Source of the DNA: an uncultured Gellertiella sp.
Lineage (GTDB): Bacteria > Pseudomonadota > Alphaproteobacteria > Rhizobiales > Rhizobiaceae
Direction: 5' to 3'
Assembly: GCF_963457605.1 (NCBI RefSeq)
Contig: NZ_OY735139.1
Coordinates: forward strand, 372,001 to 436,000
Length of the DNA stretch: 64,000 nt
The translations under genes were made by a program, and so were the position numbers. This document shows, piece by piece, positions 1 to 10,096 of this stretch. The notes under the pieces were generated by a model. The model did no database searches and had not been told where the DNA came from. It worked only from the letters and a program-made list of their open reading frames with translations. Numbering within the stretch: the first letter of the stretch is position 1; every line of letters starts with the position of its first letter.

Positions 1-1081
1 TCAGCGCCAGTTGCAACCGTTCGGCGGACTGGTTGAAGTTCAGCCGCAGCCGGTCGTAATCCCCCTTGAAGGAGCGGGTGATGCGGGTGGCGAGATTGCC
101 CGAGGCCAGAAGGTCAAGCGCATTGCCAAGCTCGTCGACCACACCCCGGGTTTCGTCATATTCCGCGTTGCGCTGCGCTTCCGCCTCCATCCGCTGGGCG
201 CGGGCGGCATCGCGCAGTTCCGCTTCCTGCCGTTCGGCGGCGCGCTTGGCGAGCAGGTTTTCGCGGAAATTGAGGTAGGCACGGGCGAGATCACCGATCT
301 CGTCGCCACGTTCGTGCCCGGGAAGCTGGATCGAGGTATCGCCTTCCGCCAGCCTGTTCATCGCCGTGGTGGCCTCATCCAGCGGCCGCATCAGGCGGCG
401 GATGATGAAGAAGGCAAGGCCGATACCCGCCGCGATCAGTCCGGCACCCAGCGCAATCATCAGGGTAATGGTCTGTCCAACTTCCTGCTTCAGATCGTCA
501 ACCCTTTGCTGGCCCGCAGTTTGCTGGTCATCGACATATTTCGAGATGATGGCGCTGAAGGCCAATGCCCGCTTTTCCATATTGGAGGCAATTTCGTCAA
601 ACGGGCTCATCAGCTTGTTGCCCGCTTCCGGACCGCCGGAGATATAGGCATTGGCAAGATCGATGCCGAGCTTGTGGAATTCGTCGAACTGGGTTTCGAG
701 ATCCTCGATCACCGGCGGCAATGCGGCAAGGCCGACCTTGCCAGCAAGCTCCTTCAGCGCTGCGGCCTGCACATGCAGATCGTCTGCGGCCTTGGCAGCC
801 AGCCCGACACCGTCATTCAGCCCGTCGAGACCGCGCGTCGCGGCATTGTCCTCCAGCAGTTCCTGCGTGTTGAGGATGTCGTATTCGATCTTCTTCTGCA
901 GGACCGTGATCTGCAGGGCATCCCGGGCCGCGACCTGCGAGGCGGTGTAAACGCCGATGCTTTCCCGCAGCCGGTCATAGGAGACGTAATCGGTGACGGC
1001 GAGAATTGCGCCGCTCAGCGTGACCAGCCCGACAATAGCAAGGGGAACTGCCTTCCCCAAACGCACACGATCAAATGACAT
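1..1081 (-). CDS. Methyl-accepting chemotaxis protein, N-terminal part (cut by window edge)
   Basis: Reading the minus strand from an ATG at 1081 gives an open frame of 360 codons that runs off the left edge. It starts with a short cytoplasmic tail and a first membrane helix (about residues 8-35), then a helical periplasmic sensor region, a second membrane helix (about 203-230, rich in Ala/Gly/Ile), and a HAMP domain with the typical 'RLMRPLDEATTAM' start and 'GDEIGDLARAY' segment. A second HAMP-like stretch ('LASGNLATRI', 'FKGDYDRLRLNFN') follows. This order (TM, four-helix-like sensor, TM, tandem HAMP) is that of rhizobial chemoreceptors. The methylation and CheA-binding part lies outside the window. 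A CtrA-like site lies about 110 bp upstream. The ligand cannot be told from the sequence. Confidence 0.85.
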   Translation of the reverse strand, partial: MSFDRVRLGKAVPLAIVGLVTLSGAILAVTDYVSYDRLRESIGVYTASQVAARDALQITVLQKKIEYDILNTQELLEDNAATRGLDGLNDGVGLAAKAADDLHVQAAALKELAGKVGLAALPPVIEDLETQFDEFHKLGIDLANAYISGGPEAGNKLMSPFDEIASNMEKRALAFSAIISKYVDDQQTAGQQRVDDLKQEVGQTITLMIALGAGLIAAGIGLAFFIIRRLMRPLDEATTAMNRLAEGDTSIQLPGHERGDEIGDLARAYLNFRENLLAKRAAERQEAELRDAARAQRMEAEAQRNAEYDETRGVVDELGNALDLLASGNLATRITRSFKGDYDRLRLNFNQSAERLQLAL

Positions 1082-1190
1082 GAAGCCGAACTCCTGGAAT
1101 GATGGGGCGATTGACATGCCGGGAAAGGCTCTGAATCCGCATCATGCGCCGGGAAATCCCGTTCAGTATGGTAAAACTATAGTGCCAGAT

Positions 1191-1206
1191 TTAACGCCCG
1201 ATTAAT
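1191..1206. promoter_or_regulatory. CtrA-like binding site upstream of the chemoreceptor gene
   Basis: TTAA, seven bases, then TTAAT matches the alphaproteobacterial CtrA consensus TTAA-N7-TTAAC except for the last base. It sits 110 bp upstream of the chemoreceptor start in a 280-bp gene-free stretch. CtrA controls many motility and chemotaxis genes in this class, so the position makes sense; binding is inferred only. Confidence 0.4.
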
Positions 1207-1361
1207 TATCAACAGGCGCAGCCCAAAACCTTGAATTTTTGTTAAAATTGCACGCTAAGATTTGAGACACATCAACTCGCTCGCCAAATTGGGTGCAACG
1301 CAGGTTGTGCAGCCGATGGATTTGACGGATGTCAATTGGCGAATCGGCGTGGGCGGGTGGC

Positions 1362-2315
<954 letters not shown>

Positions 2316-2348
2316 ATGCGTCATCGGGGAAGACTTGGCAAGCCGCAA

Positions 2349-3854
2349 TCAGCCAAAGGCTGCTTCCTGCAGCACGCCGCTGCCGGACAGAACCGCCCGG
2401 TTGCGCCCGCCGTTCTTGGCGGCATAAAGGGCGATATCGGCGGCCTGCAAAATGCCGCGGGCATTTTCCCCGTGATCCGGGAAGATCGCAATGCCCGCGC
2501 TGCAACCGACGGCGAGCGGCATCCCGTCGAATTCGATGGGCTGCTGGGCATCCAGAACCAGGCCATTTGCCAGCAGCGTCACATCCGTGGTGAAGCGCGC
2601 ATCATAGACGAGGACCAGAAATTCGTCGCCCCCCAGCCGCGCCACCACGCCCTGATCGGCAATCCTGTCGCGGAAGCGTTCGGCAATTGCCATCAGCACC
2701 GCATCCCCGGCGGCATGGCCATGCCGGTCATTGACCGCCTTGAACTTGTCAAGATCGAGCGCCAGCACCGCGAAAGGTTCGCTCGGCGGACGCTGCATCA
2801 GCTGGCGCAGGTATTCGTCAAGCCCGATCCGGTTGGCGAGCCCCGTCAATCCGTCATGCTTGGCGAGGAACCGGTTGGCGCTTTCACTGCGCTGCAGGGC
2901 GCGCACCAGGGCCGCGAACCGGTAGCCGATGAAGGACATCGACAGCGCGGCAAACAATGTCAGAATGATGATGCGCGGCAGGGTCGCACTCAGGATCAGC
3001 GGGCCCGGTGCATTGGCATTCCAGGCCACCACGAAGGGACCATCGGTAAAGCCGTTGCCGACGGGCGAGAAGGAATCGAGCTTCAGGTCGCTGCCCTCGC
3101 CCTTCACCACATGCAGGCCGGAGATTGCCAGCCGCTCGTCCATCTGGGCAAGCATATGCCGGGAGACCGGCTTGACCGAGACCATGAAGGTCGGCTCGCG
3201 GTAGCGTTCCGCCACGAACAGCGACCGGGGCACGACGGCCTGCACCACGACGATACTCATCTTGCCATCCACCATCCGCATGTCTGCGGCATGAATGTCC
3301 GGCACGGGAGCGATCAGCAGATCCCGGTCACTCGGCGGCATGTAGATGCGATAGCCGTTCTCCGTCGGCACCAGCACCTTGTCATAGGCCTTGTTGGCCT
3401 GCTCGATCAGGTCATCGACCCAGAACAGCAGAGAATCCGCCGAAGTGGTGTTATCCTGCTGCACACCCTCCTTTACCACCAGCTTGGTCTGGTGGTTGAG
3501 CGTCGTGAACACGATCCAGGAAAAGCCGTAGTCGCTCCACAGCCCCTCCTCCAGATGCCGCTTCACGAAGAACTGGTTGAAAGCCCGGGCGCGGACCTGG
3601 GCCACCGTCGCATCCCAGAAGGAAACATCCGACTGATAGCGCACCATTTCATCTATTTCGCGCTGGAATTCCCGTTGCACCAGCTTGCGCTCGCCGGCAA
3701 CGCCGATGACATTTGCCTGCCAGACGGAAAAATTCAGCACGAGGATGATGCTGGCGACAAACAGCAGGAACAACACGGAACAGGCGGTATAGATGGCCCA
3801 AACCATCCAGTTCCGTGTGCGGCTGGTTCCCCTGTCCGGGCGTCTCCACAGCAT
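2349..3854 (-). CDS. CHASE4 sensor diguanylate cyclase (GGDEF)
   Basis: A membrane diguanylate cyclase of about 501 residues that should make cyclic di-GMP from two GTP. It has an N-terminal membrane helix (about 15-40), a periplasmic CHASE4-type sensor region (about 50-270), a second helix, and a C-terminal GGDEF domain with an intact 'RLGGDEF' signature and 'HDGLTGLANR' start. The usual RxxD inhibitory site five residues before GGDEF is not conserved: the position reads ADQG, with a RIAD two residues further away, so product inhibition may be weak or absent. The ATG at 3854 is preferred over an upstream GTG at 3896 because GAGGGG lies about ten bases before it. There is no EAL domain. The gene ends 34 bp before the bluB riboswitch. 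Confidence 0.88.
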   Translation of the reverse strand: MLWRRPDRGTSRTRNWMVWAIYTACSVLFLLFVASIILVLNFSVWQANVIGVAGERKLVQREFQREIDEMVRYQSDVSFWDATVAQVRARAFNQFFVKRHLEEGLWSDYGFSWIVFTTLNHQTKLVVKEGVQQDNTTSADSLLFWVDDLIEQANKAYDKVLVPTENGYRIYMPPSDRDLLIAPVPDIHAADMRMVDGKMSIVVVQAVVPRSLFVAERYREPTFMVSVKPVSRHMLAQMDERLAISGLHVVKGEGSDLKLDSFSPVGNGFTDGPFVVAWNANAPGPLILSATLPRIIILTLFAALSMSFIGYRFAALVRALQRSESANRFLAKHDGLTGLANRIGLDEYLRQLMQRPPSEPFAVLALDLDKFKAVNDRHGHAAGDAVLMAIAERFRDRIADQGVVARLGGDEFLVLVYDARFTTDVTLLANGLVLDAQQPIEFDGMPLAVGCSAGIAIFPDHGENARGILQAADIALYAAKNGGRNRAVLSGSGVLQEAAFG

Positions 3855-4088
3855 CTGTTCATCCCCTCGGACGGGTCCCCGACGCACCCCTCGCACGTCT
3901 TTGCACGCCTCACCAATGCATTCCCGGACGCGCAGACACGGGTCCGGCAGGTATCAGCCGGCGCTTCCTTTGGGGGAGACAGGCCACGGGTCCGCATTGC
4001 CAGAAATGCAGCCCGCAAGACCAACACTAGGAGTGGGGAGCTTAATAAACTGTATATTCAAATTATTGTTTTAAGCAATAAGCTGAAT

Positions 4089-5768
4089 TTACCGGTCGCG
4101 GAACCGGTTGGTGATGGGATAGCGCCGATCCCGCCCGAAGAACTTCCGCGTTATCTTGACGCCAGGCGCGGACTGGCGGCGCTTATACTCGGCAATATAA
4201 AGCAGGTGTTCGATCCGGTGCACGGTTGCCCGGTCATGGCCGCGCGCCACGATGTCCTCGACCGCCATTTCGCTTTCGACCAGACATTCCAGGATATCGT
4301 CGAGTTCGGCATAGGGCGGCAGGGAATCCTGGTCGGTCTGGTTCGGGCGCAACTCGGCAGACGGGGCCTTGTCGATGATATTGACCGGAATGACCTCGCC
4401 GCCCGGCCCCAGCGCGCCCGGGGGGACTTGCCCGTTGCGCCAGCGCGACAGCGCATAGACCTGCATCTTGTAGAGGTCCTTGACCGGATTGAAGCCACCA
4501 TTCATGTCGCCATAGAGCGTGCAATAGCCGACCGACATCTCGGACTTGTTGCCTGTCGTCACCACCATCGCGCCAAACTTGTTGGAGACAGCCATCAGGA
4601 TGGTGCCGCGTGCCCGGCTCTGCAGGTTTTCCTCGGTAATGCCCTCTTCCGTTCCCTCGAAGAGTTCCGACAGGGTCGAGAGAAAACCGGTGACGGGATC
4701 CTCGATCGACACAACCTCATAACGGCAGCCGAGCGCCCGGGCGCAGGCTTCGGCATCCTTCAGCGAGTCCATCGATGTGTAGTGGTACGGCATCATGATG
4801 CAGCGCACCCGCTCCTCGCCCAGCGCATCGACCGCGAGGGCGGCGCAAAGGGCCGAATCGATGCCGCCGGACAGGCCGAGGACGACATTGCGGAAGCCGT
4901 TCTTGTTGACATAGTCGCGAAAGCCCAGCATGCAGGCCCGGTAGTCGGCCTCATGAATATCCGGCAGCCGCGATTGTCCGCCGTCATCGCAGCTCCAGCC
5001 GTCGGTCGTACGCCGCCAGGTGAACACCGCAAGCGTTTCCTCGAACTGGCTCATCTGGAAGGCCAGGGACCTGTCGGGATTGAAGGCGAAACTTGCGCCA
5101 TCGAAGACAAGCTCGTCCTGACCGCCCAGCTGGTTAGCATAAAGGACCGGAAGCCCGGTCTCGATCACATGGCGAAGCGCGACCTGGTGGCGCAGATCCA
5201 TCTTGCCGCGATAATAGGGCGAGCCATTGGGCACCAGCAGCAGTTCGGCCCCGCTCTCGGCAAGGGTTTCGCAGACCCCGAGCTCTCCCCAGATGTCCTC
5301 GCAAACCGGAATGCCGAGGCGCACGCCGCGGAAATTGACAGGTCCCGGCATGGCTCCCGCCTGGAACACCCGCTTCTCGTCGAATTCGCTGTAGTTCGGC
5401 AGGTCGACCTTGTCGCGGATGGCCAGCACCCTGCCCTCGTCCAGCACCGCCACGGCGTTGAAGCGGTGCGTTTCCTCCTGGCGCGGAAAGCCGATGATGA
5501 CGCCCGGTCCGCCATCGGCGGTGTCGGCGGCAAGCGCGTCCACCGCAGCCCGGCAGGCCTTCATGAAGGCGGGTTTCAGAACCAGGTCTTCCGGCGGGTA
5601 GCCGGAGAGGAACAGTTCCGTCAGCAGCAGCAGATCGGCACCCTGACGGGCGGCATCCGCCCGCGCCTCGCGGGCCTTGGCCAGATTGCCCTTTATGTCG
5701 CCAACAGCAGGGTTCAACTGACCGATGGCGATGCGGAGAGTGTCGGTGCGTGCGCGCGTGTCTGTCAT
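4089..5768 (-). CDS. nadE: Glutamine-dependent NAD+ synthetase
   Basis: This 559-residue two-domain enzyme carries out the last step of NAD synthesis, amidating deamido-NAD with ammonia taken from glutamine. The N-terminal nitrilase-like glutaminase domain (about 10-260) shows the Glu ('LLLTELFLSGYPPEDL') and Cys ('GIPVCEDIWGE') motifs. The synthetase domain (about 285-540) has the PP-loop 'GLSGGIDSALC' near residue 300, 'TTGNKSEMSVGY', and a C-terminal 'KRRQSAPGVK'. The start at 5768 is supported by AGGGGG a few bases upstream; an in-frame start at 5804 has no such site. It is transcribed away from the LTA-synthase-like gene at 5945. Confidence 0.95.
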   Translation of the reverse strand: MTDTRARTDTLRIAIGQLNPAVGDIKGNLAKAREARADAARQGADLLLLTELFLSGYPPEDLVLKPAFMKACRAAVDALAADTADGGPGVIIGFPRQEETHRFNAVAVLDEGRVLAIRDKVDLPNYSEFDEKRVFQAGAMPGPVNFRGVRLGIPVCEDIWGELGVCETLAESGAELLLVPNGSPYYRGKMDLRHQVALRHVIETGLPVLYANQLGGQDELVFDGASFAFNPDRSLAFQMSQFEETLAVFTWRRTTDGWSCDDGGQSRLPDIHEADYRACMLGFRDYVNKNGFRNVVLGLSGGIDSALCAALAVDALGEERVRCIMMPYHYTSMDSLKDAEACARALGCRYEVVSIEDPVTGFLSTLSELFEGTEEGITEENLQSRARGTILMAVSNKFGAMVVTTGNKSEMSVGYCTLYGDMNGGFNPVKDLYKMQVYALSRWRNGQVPPGALGPGGEVIPVNIIDKAPSAELRPNQTDQDSLPPYAELDDILECLVESEMAVEDIVARGHDRATVHRIEHLLYIAEYKRRQSAPGVKITRKFFGRDRRYPITNRFRDR

Positions 5769-5899
5769 GCCCCCTGATGTAGCGCGACATTCCGTGCGCC
5801 GCAATGTGGCTCAACCCGATTTCAGAAGGGCATTTCGAACAATAAGCAGGGGAGATTTTAACCTGAATGCACGGTTCATCTCGCATTCATAACGGATAT

Positions 5900-5917
5900 G
5901 TGACAGTCAGGTGACAT
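5900..5917 (-). promoter_or_regulatory. Possible PhoB box between nadE and the LTA-synthase-like gene
   Basis: Two 7-base direct repeats, GTGACAG and GTGACAT, are separated by four bases, an 11-base period. On the minus strand they read ATGTCAC-CTGA-CTGTCAC, close to the PHO box (CTGTCAT-N4-CTGTCAT). Orientation points towards nadE, but the site lies only 28 bp before the divergent phosphoglycerol-transferase-like gene. Motif match only. Confidence 0.3.
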
Positions 5918-5944
5918 TAATTTTACAGGTTCCGGGAGAGCCCG

Positions 5945-7855
5945 TTGTATCAGTTCGACATGAAATCTGCTTCGCGGACATCCATCGCTTCTCCTGGAGC
6001 TGTCGTCAGGGTGCCTGCGCTGGTCTTGCGCCTTGCGGCGCATCTGGTGATCTCCTTTATGCTCGTGCTGTCGGTCGAGCTGGCCTCGCGGTCGGAATAT
6101 TCCGATATTCCGGCATTCTTTATGTCGAGTGACCGGCCGGGCTGGACGACGGTCGGTGTCGTCATGCTGGTGCTGCTGGCGCTCGATGCACTGTTTGGCC
6201 GCTGGTTTCTGTCGGTGATGATCGTCGCACCTGTGGTCTTGCTGCCCGCCTTCATTTCCGGCCAGAAGCGCCACTATCTCTCCGATCCGCTCTATCCGAC
6301 CGACCTGACCTTCGGGCGCCAGATATTTGAACTGCTGCCGGCCATGGTCGAGGATCGTCCGGTGATGGCGGCCTTTCTCGGCCTTGCCATCGTGGCGGGC
6401 TCCATTGGACTGGTCTTCGTCGCCCGCTACGCCTGGCGGCACTTTCCGCAGATGACCGGCCTGTCCCGGATCGCGCAAATCGCGGTGACCGCACCGCTGC
6501 TGATGTCCTTCGTCTCGCTGATGGACTATTCCACCTTCTCCTTCGTCCGCGACCGCCTGCAGGTCATCCCGATGATGTGGGACCAGAAGGAAAACTATCG
6601 CAACAACGGCTTCATCATGGCCTTCGCCTTCAACCTGCCGATGGCCAATATCACCGCGCCTTTCGGCTATTCCGCCGACACCGTGTCGCAGATCCAGCCG
6701 CCGCTGACCGCGGTGACCTCGACCAGGGACAGCCATCCCGACGTGATCATGCTGATGAGCGAATCCCTCTGGGATGCGACCCGGCTGACCAATGTGAAGC
6801 TGACGCCCGATCCGATGCCCTTCATGCGCCAGAACCTTGCCGGCCACGTCTTCTCGCCGGAATTCGGCGGCATGACTCCCAATGTGGAATTCGAGGCGCT
6901 GACCGGTTTTTCCAATGCCTTCCTGCCCTATGGCAGCATTCCCTACCAGCAATATATCCGCCACAAGATGCCGACGCTGGCGACCTTCTTCCGCTCGCAG
7001 GGCTATGCCGCGCGCGCCATCCATCCCTATCAGAGCTGGTTCTGGAACCGGGGCGAAGTCTACAAGGAATTCGGTTTTGAAGAATTCAAGTCGGAAGAGA
7101 ACCTGCCTGTCATGGACAAGCGCGGCATCTTTGCGACTGACAAGTCCCTGTTCAGGGAAATCATGAGTGAAGGCGACCAGATGGAGAAGCCCTTCTTCTT
7201 CTTCTCCGTCACCCTGCAGGGTCATGGCCCCTATGAACCGAACCGCTACCCGAACAACACCATCGCCATCGACGGCAACCTGCCGCAGGGCGACCGGGAT
7301 GCGCTCGCCACCTATGTGCAGGGCGTCAAGGAATCCGACGACAGCCTGAAAATGCTGATGGACTGGGCCAGGCACCGCAAGCGCGAGACGATCATCGTAC
7401 TCTGGGGCGACCATCTGCCGCCGCTGGGGCCTGTCTATACCGACAGCGGCTACATGCCCGAGCAGGTCGCCACCCGCAAGGCCTCGGTTGACGTGATGAA
7501 GCAGCAACACGAGACGCCGCTGATCGTCTGGTCGAGCAAGACCGGCCCGCGCACCGACATCGGCACCATCAGCCCCTCGCAGATCCCCTATCAGGTGGTC
7601 AAGATGGCCGGCTACGAGCATCCCTATTACACCGGCTTCCTGGGCAAGGTGCATGACAAATATGCCATCATCGACCGCTACCAGCTGGTGAGCACGGGCA
7701 ATGAAGCCAATCCCGACTGGTCGCTGGGCGGCAAGCCGGTCGATCCGCTGATCCGGGACTACCGCTATCTCCAGCACGACATGATGTTCGGCAAGCAATA
7801 TGGACTGAGCCGGTTCTTCCCCGGACAGCTGGCGGTATCCGGCCCCGCGACCTGA
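5945..7855 (+). CDS. LTA synthase family phosphoglycerol transferase-like membrane protein
   Basis: A 636-residue alkaline-phosphatase-superfamily membrane enzyme. About five N-terminal membrane helices (residues 25-195) lead into a large periplasmic catalytic domain (about 245-590). That domain has 'LMSESLWD' (metal-binding Glu), 'GGMTPNVEFEALTG' near residue 310 (the Thr is the expected nucleophile of the LtaS/OpgB group), 'QGHGPYEPN' and 'LWGDHLPP' (metal-binding Asp/His). In Gram-negative bacteria such enzymes move phosphoglycerol onto periplasmic glucans; in rhizobia a related enzyme decorates cyclic beta-glucans. The substrate here is not shown by context. The TTG start at 5945 has GGGAGAG at a proper distance; the ATG 15 bases further on does not. 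Confidence 0.82.
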   Translation: MYQFDMKSASRTSIASPGAVVRVPALVLRLAAHLVISFMLVLSVELASRSEYSDIPAFFMSSDRPGWTTVGVVMLVLLALDALFGRWFLSVMIVAPVVLLPAFISGQKRHYLSDPLYPTDLTFGRQIFELLPAMVEDRPVMAAFLGLAIVAGSIGLVFVARYAWRHFPQMTGLSRIAQIAVTAPLLMSFVSLMDYSTFSFVRDRLQVIPMMWDQKENYRNNGFIMAFAFNLPMANITAPFGYSADTVSQIQPPLTAVTSTRDSHPDVIMLMSESLWDATRLTNVKLTPDPMPFMRQNLAGHVFSPEFGGMTPNVEFEALTGFSNAFLPYGSIPYQQYIRHKMPTLATFFRSQGYAARAIHPYQSWFWNRGEVYKEFGFEEFKSEENLPVMDKRGIFATDKSLFREIMSEGDQMEKPFFFFSVTLQGHGPYEPNRYPNNTIAIDGNLPQGDRDALATYVQGVKESDDSLKMLMDWARHRKRETIIVLWGDHLPPLGPVYTDSGYMPEQVATRKASVDVMKQQHETPLIVWSSKTGPRTDIGTISPSQIPYQVVKMAGYEHPYYTGFLGKVHDKYAIIDRYQLVSTGNEANPDWSLGGKPVDPLIRDYRYLQHDMMFGKQYGLSRFFPGQLAVSGPAT

Positions 7856-8014
7856 TATCAGCCGATTGCGGGCATCGGCGCAGACGATTGCCAATCAGCA
7901 AGCCTGCGCGGGTTTCCCGTGGATGGGTTGCATCCCGTCCCGCGAATGCATTGACGTCAGGATGAATTTCCTTAACCTCCAATAAATGTCTGTTTCAATT
8001 GTTCATTCACTGTC

Positions 8015-8926
8015 ATGACCGATGCCCGGCCGCGATTTCTCCCTGTCTCTGGCCCGCTGACGACGCCTGCGCTCAGCGCGCATGCCATTGCGTCCCACCC
8101 CGATTTCATTGAGGCGGAGGCGATCGTTGCCCGTCGGCTGATCGGCATCCACGAATCGACACCCCGCATCAGCCGCCTGAAATCCTCGCATCGCAAATGG
8201 ATGATCACCCAGTCGCTGTTTGCGCTGTCGAGCGCCCGCGATCCGGCAGATCCGCTGTCCGGGCTGACCGCCTCGCGGCTGATCGACACTGTGGTCGAGA
8301 TCGGGGCCGCCAGCCGCAACACCGCAAGCGCCTTCCTGCAGGAAATGCTTGCCTACAAGTTCCTGCGCGAAGTGCCCGATATTCCCGACAAGCGGGTGCG
8401 GGTGCTGGAGCCGACCGAGGTCAGCGTCCGGGCGATGCAGGGCTGGTTTGACTGCCACATGCAGGGTCTGGACCGGCTGGATGGCGGCAACCGGCTGCAG
8501 GTGGTGACCGGACGCCCGGATCTGTTTCGACTGGCGCAACAACATGCCGCAGGACATCTGGTCGAAGACCCGGACTGGCATGATCCCCGCGACAGTATCG
8601 GCCACTTCCTGTGGTCGGAGGCGGGCGGCATGGTGCTGCATGATCTGATCGCCCGCGTGCCCGGCGGCAGGAGGGAGGGCACGCGCATCATCCTCGGCCC
8701 GCTGGCACTGGCCGATCTTGCAGAGAAATATGCGATCTCCGTCAGCAATGTGAAGCGGATGTTCAGCCCTGTCGAGAAAGACGGGCTTGCCGGCTGGGAG
8801 AGCCCCCGGCGCAAGGGATCCTTCTGGATGTCGGAGACCCTGCTCGGCGACTATTTCCATTGGCAGGCGGCAAAATTTGCCGCCCTGGACGAGGCCCTGC
8901 GATGGGCGCTTGCCCAGACCGCCTGA
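8015..8926 (+). CDS. Conserved hypothetical protein, probably helix-turn-helix
   Basis: A 303-residue soluble protein with no signal peptide or membrane helix. Two parts look like winged-helix DNA-binding segments: about 75-130 ('TASRLIDTVVEIGAASRNTASAFLQEM') and about 220-290 ('LALADLAEKYAISVSNVKRMF', followed by a wing-like 'GWESPRRKGSFWMSE'). A transcription regulator is therefore plausible, but no family was recognised and there is no adjacent target gene on the same strand. There is no clear ribosome site before the ATG. It converges on the GFA-family gene, with only six bases between the two. Confidence 0.7.
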   Translation: MTDARPRFLPVSGPLTTPALSAHAIASHPDFIEAEAIVARRLIGIHESTPRISRLKSSHRKWMITQSLFALSSARDPADPLSGLTASRLIDTVVEIGAASRNTASAFLQEMLAYKFLREVPDIPDKRVRVLEPTEVSVRAMQGWFDCHMQGLDRLDGGNRLQVVTGRPDLFRLAQQHAAGHLVEDPDWHDPRDSIGHFLWSEAGGMVLHDLIARVPGGRREGTRIILGPLALADLAEKYAISVSNVKRMFSPVEKDGLAGWESPRRKGSFWMSETLLGDYFHWQAAKFAALDEALRWALAQTA

Positions 8927-8932
8927 ACGCTC

Positions 8933-9358
8933 TCAGTCCTTGCCGTTGGCAACCACCAGGCCCGGACTGCCTGCCGCATATTGCGGCAGACCGTCGTCAA
9001 GTTCGTAATAGTCGCCCTTGTCGGCACAAAAGATATGACTGGCGAGTTTCAGCCCGGTCGGCTTTTCGAAGGCGCCGGCCATGATCGACACATGGCTCTC
9101 GCTGTCGGCTTTCCAGAACAATACCGAGCCGCAGGTGCCGCAAAAGCCGCGACGGGCGAAATCGCTGGCGCGGTACCAGCGCAGGTTCTCCTCCCCGGTG
9201 AGATCCAGCCTGTCATCGGCAACATTGGTCGCCGCCAGGAAATGTCCGGTCTGCTTGCGGCACTGGGTGCAATGGCATGCCACCACCTCGCGCAACGGAC
9301 CCGCCGCCCTGAAGTGCACCGCCCCGCGCAGGCAACCCCCATGATGAAAATCCGGCAA
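8933..9358 (-). CDS. GFA family protein (glutathione-dependent formaldehyde-activating/CENP-V fold)
   Basis: A 141-residue zinc protein. The family signature cysteines are visible: Cys9 in 'HGGCLRGAV', 'CHCTQCRKQTG' (about 29-34) and 'GFCGTCGS' (about 72-76), followed by the usual 'LFW' after the last pair. The family is named after a proposed glutathione-formaldehyde adduct-forming enzyme, but most members have no proven substrate, so the name describes the fold only. It is a single gene; the neighbours do not suggest formaldehyde metabolism. Confidence 0.88.
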   Translation of the reverse strand: MPDFHHGGCLRGAVHFRAAGPLREVVACHCTQCRKQTGHFLAATNVADDRLDLTGEENLRWYRASDFARRGFCGTCGSVLFWKADSESHVSIMAGAFEKPTGLKLASHIFCADKGDYYELDDGLPQYAAGSPGLVVANGKD

Positions 9359-9562
9359 GACATCCTCCTCCCGCAGGCGACGGCAAGCCTGATCTTCCGC
9401 TGCACCCGCTTTGCTTCAATTCAATATCCCGGAAAAACCACGCGGCATCACGTAATTTCACGATAAATCGATTCCGGCTTTCGGAATTATGCAGTAGATC
9501 GGTGCTGTTACAAGGTGTCCTGCAAGTGGCACCGTGATGCCTTTCTGCCTCGGGAACAGACC

Positions 9563-10054
9563 ATGACATTCACTCTCATCGCACTGGTGATTATTATAGC
9601 GCTCGGATTTGCCGGCTGGTCGATGATCAGCGAAGCGGCCCGTGGGCAGCGCTGGATCATTCTCAGCCGCAGAAGCAGCCGGAGCCCGGAAAGCATCTGG
9701 CACCAGATCGAGGAACGCTGGTCAACGACGGCGCTGACGTTTGAGCCGGTGCGCATCCTGCCCGACAGCACGGAACTGATGAAGAATTTCAGCCTTGTGG
9801 TCGATGACCGGGAATTTCGCACCAGCCTGATGCGCATGCCACCGCAAAAGCCGCGCAGCCTGACGATCACCTGCGTCAGCGCCAATGGCAGGCCCTTCCC
9901 TCTCGGCAAGCAGCATCGCAAGATCTGGCAGGTCGAGCCGGATGGCACCGGCGCCCTCATCCGCGTCGCCGTCACCTTTCAGGCTCCCCCCGCCGCCATC
10001 CTGCAGGCCATCTTCACCTTCCGCCACCAGTTGTCGCTGCTGGCGTCTGCCTGA
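9563..10054 (+). CDS. Small membrane-anchored hypothetical protein
   Basis: About 163 residues when started at the ATG at 9563. It opens with one hydrophobic helix ('TLIALVIIIALGFAGWSMI') followed by a basic stretch and a soluble domain of about 130 residues containing 'SPESIWHQIEERW' and a conserved-looking 'GTGALIRVAVTFQAPPAAIL' end. The soluble part could be an SRPBCC (START-like) domain, but this is a guess from pattern only. An in-frame start 48 bases upstream would add a charged, unlikely N-terminus. It is followed by repeat element A. Confidence 0.65.
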   Translation: MTFTLIALVIIIALGFAGWSMISEAARGQRWIILSRRSSRSPESIWHQIEERWSTTALTFEPVRILPDSTELMKNFSLVVDDREFRTSLMRMPPQKPRSLTITCVSANGRPFPLGKQHRKIWQVEPDGTGALIRVAVTFQAPPAAILQAIFTFRHQLSLLASA

Positions 10055-10096
10055 CCCCATCCAGCGGCGCGATCCCGATGCGGCCCTTTTTGGCCT

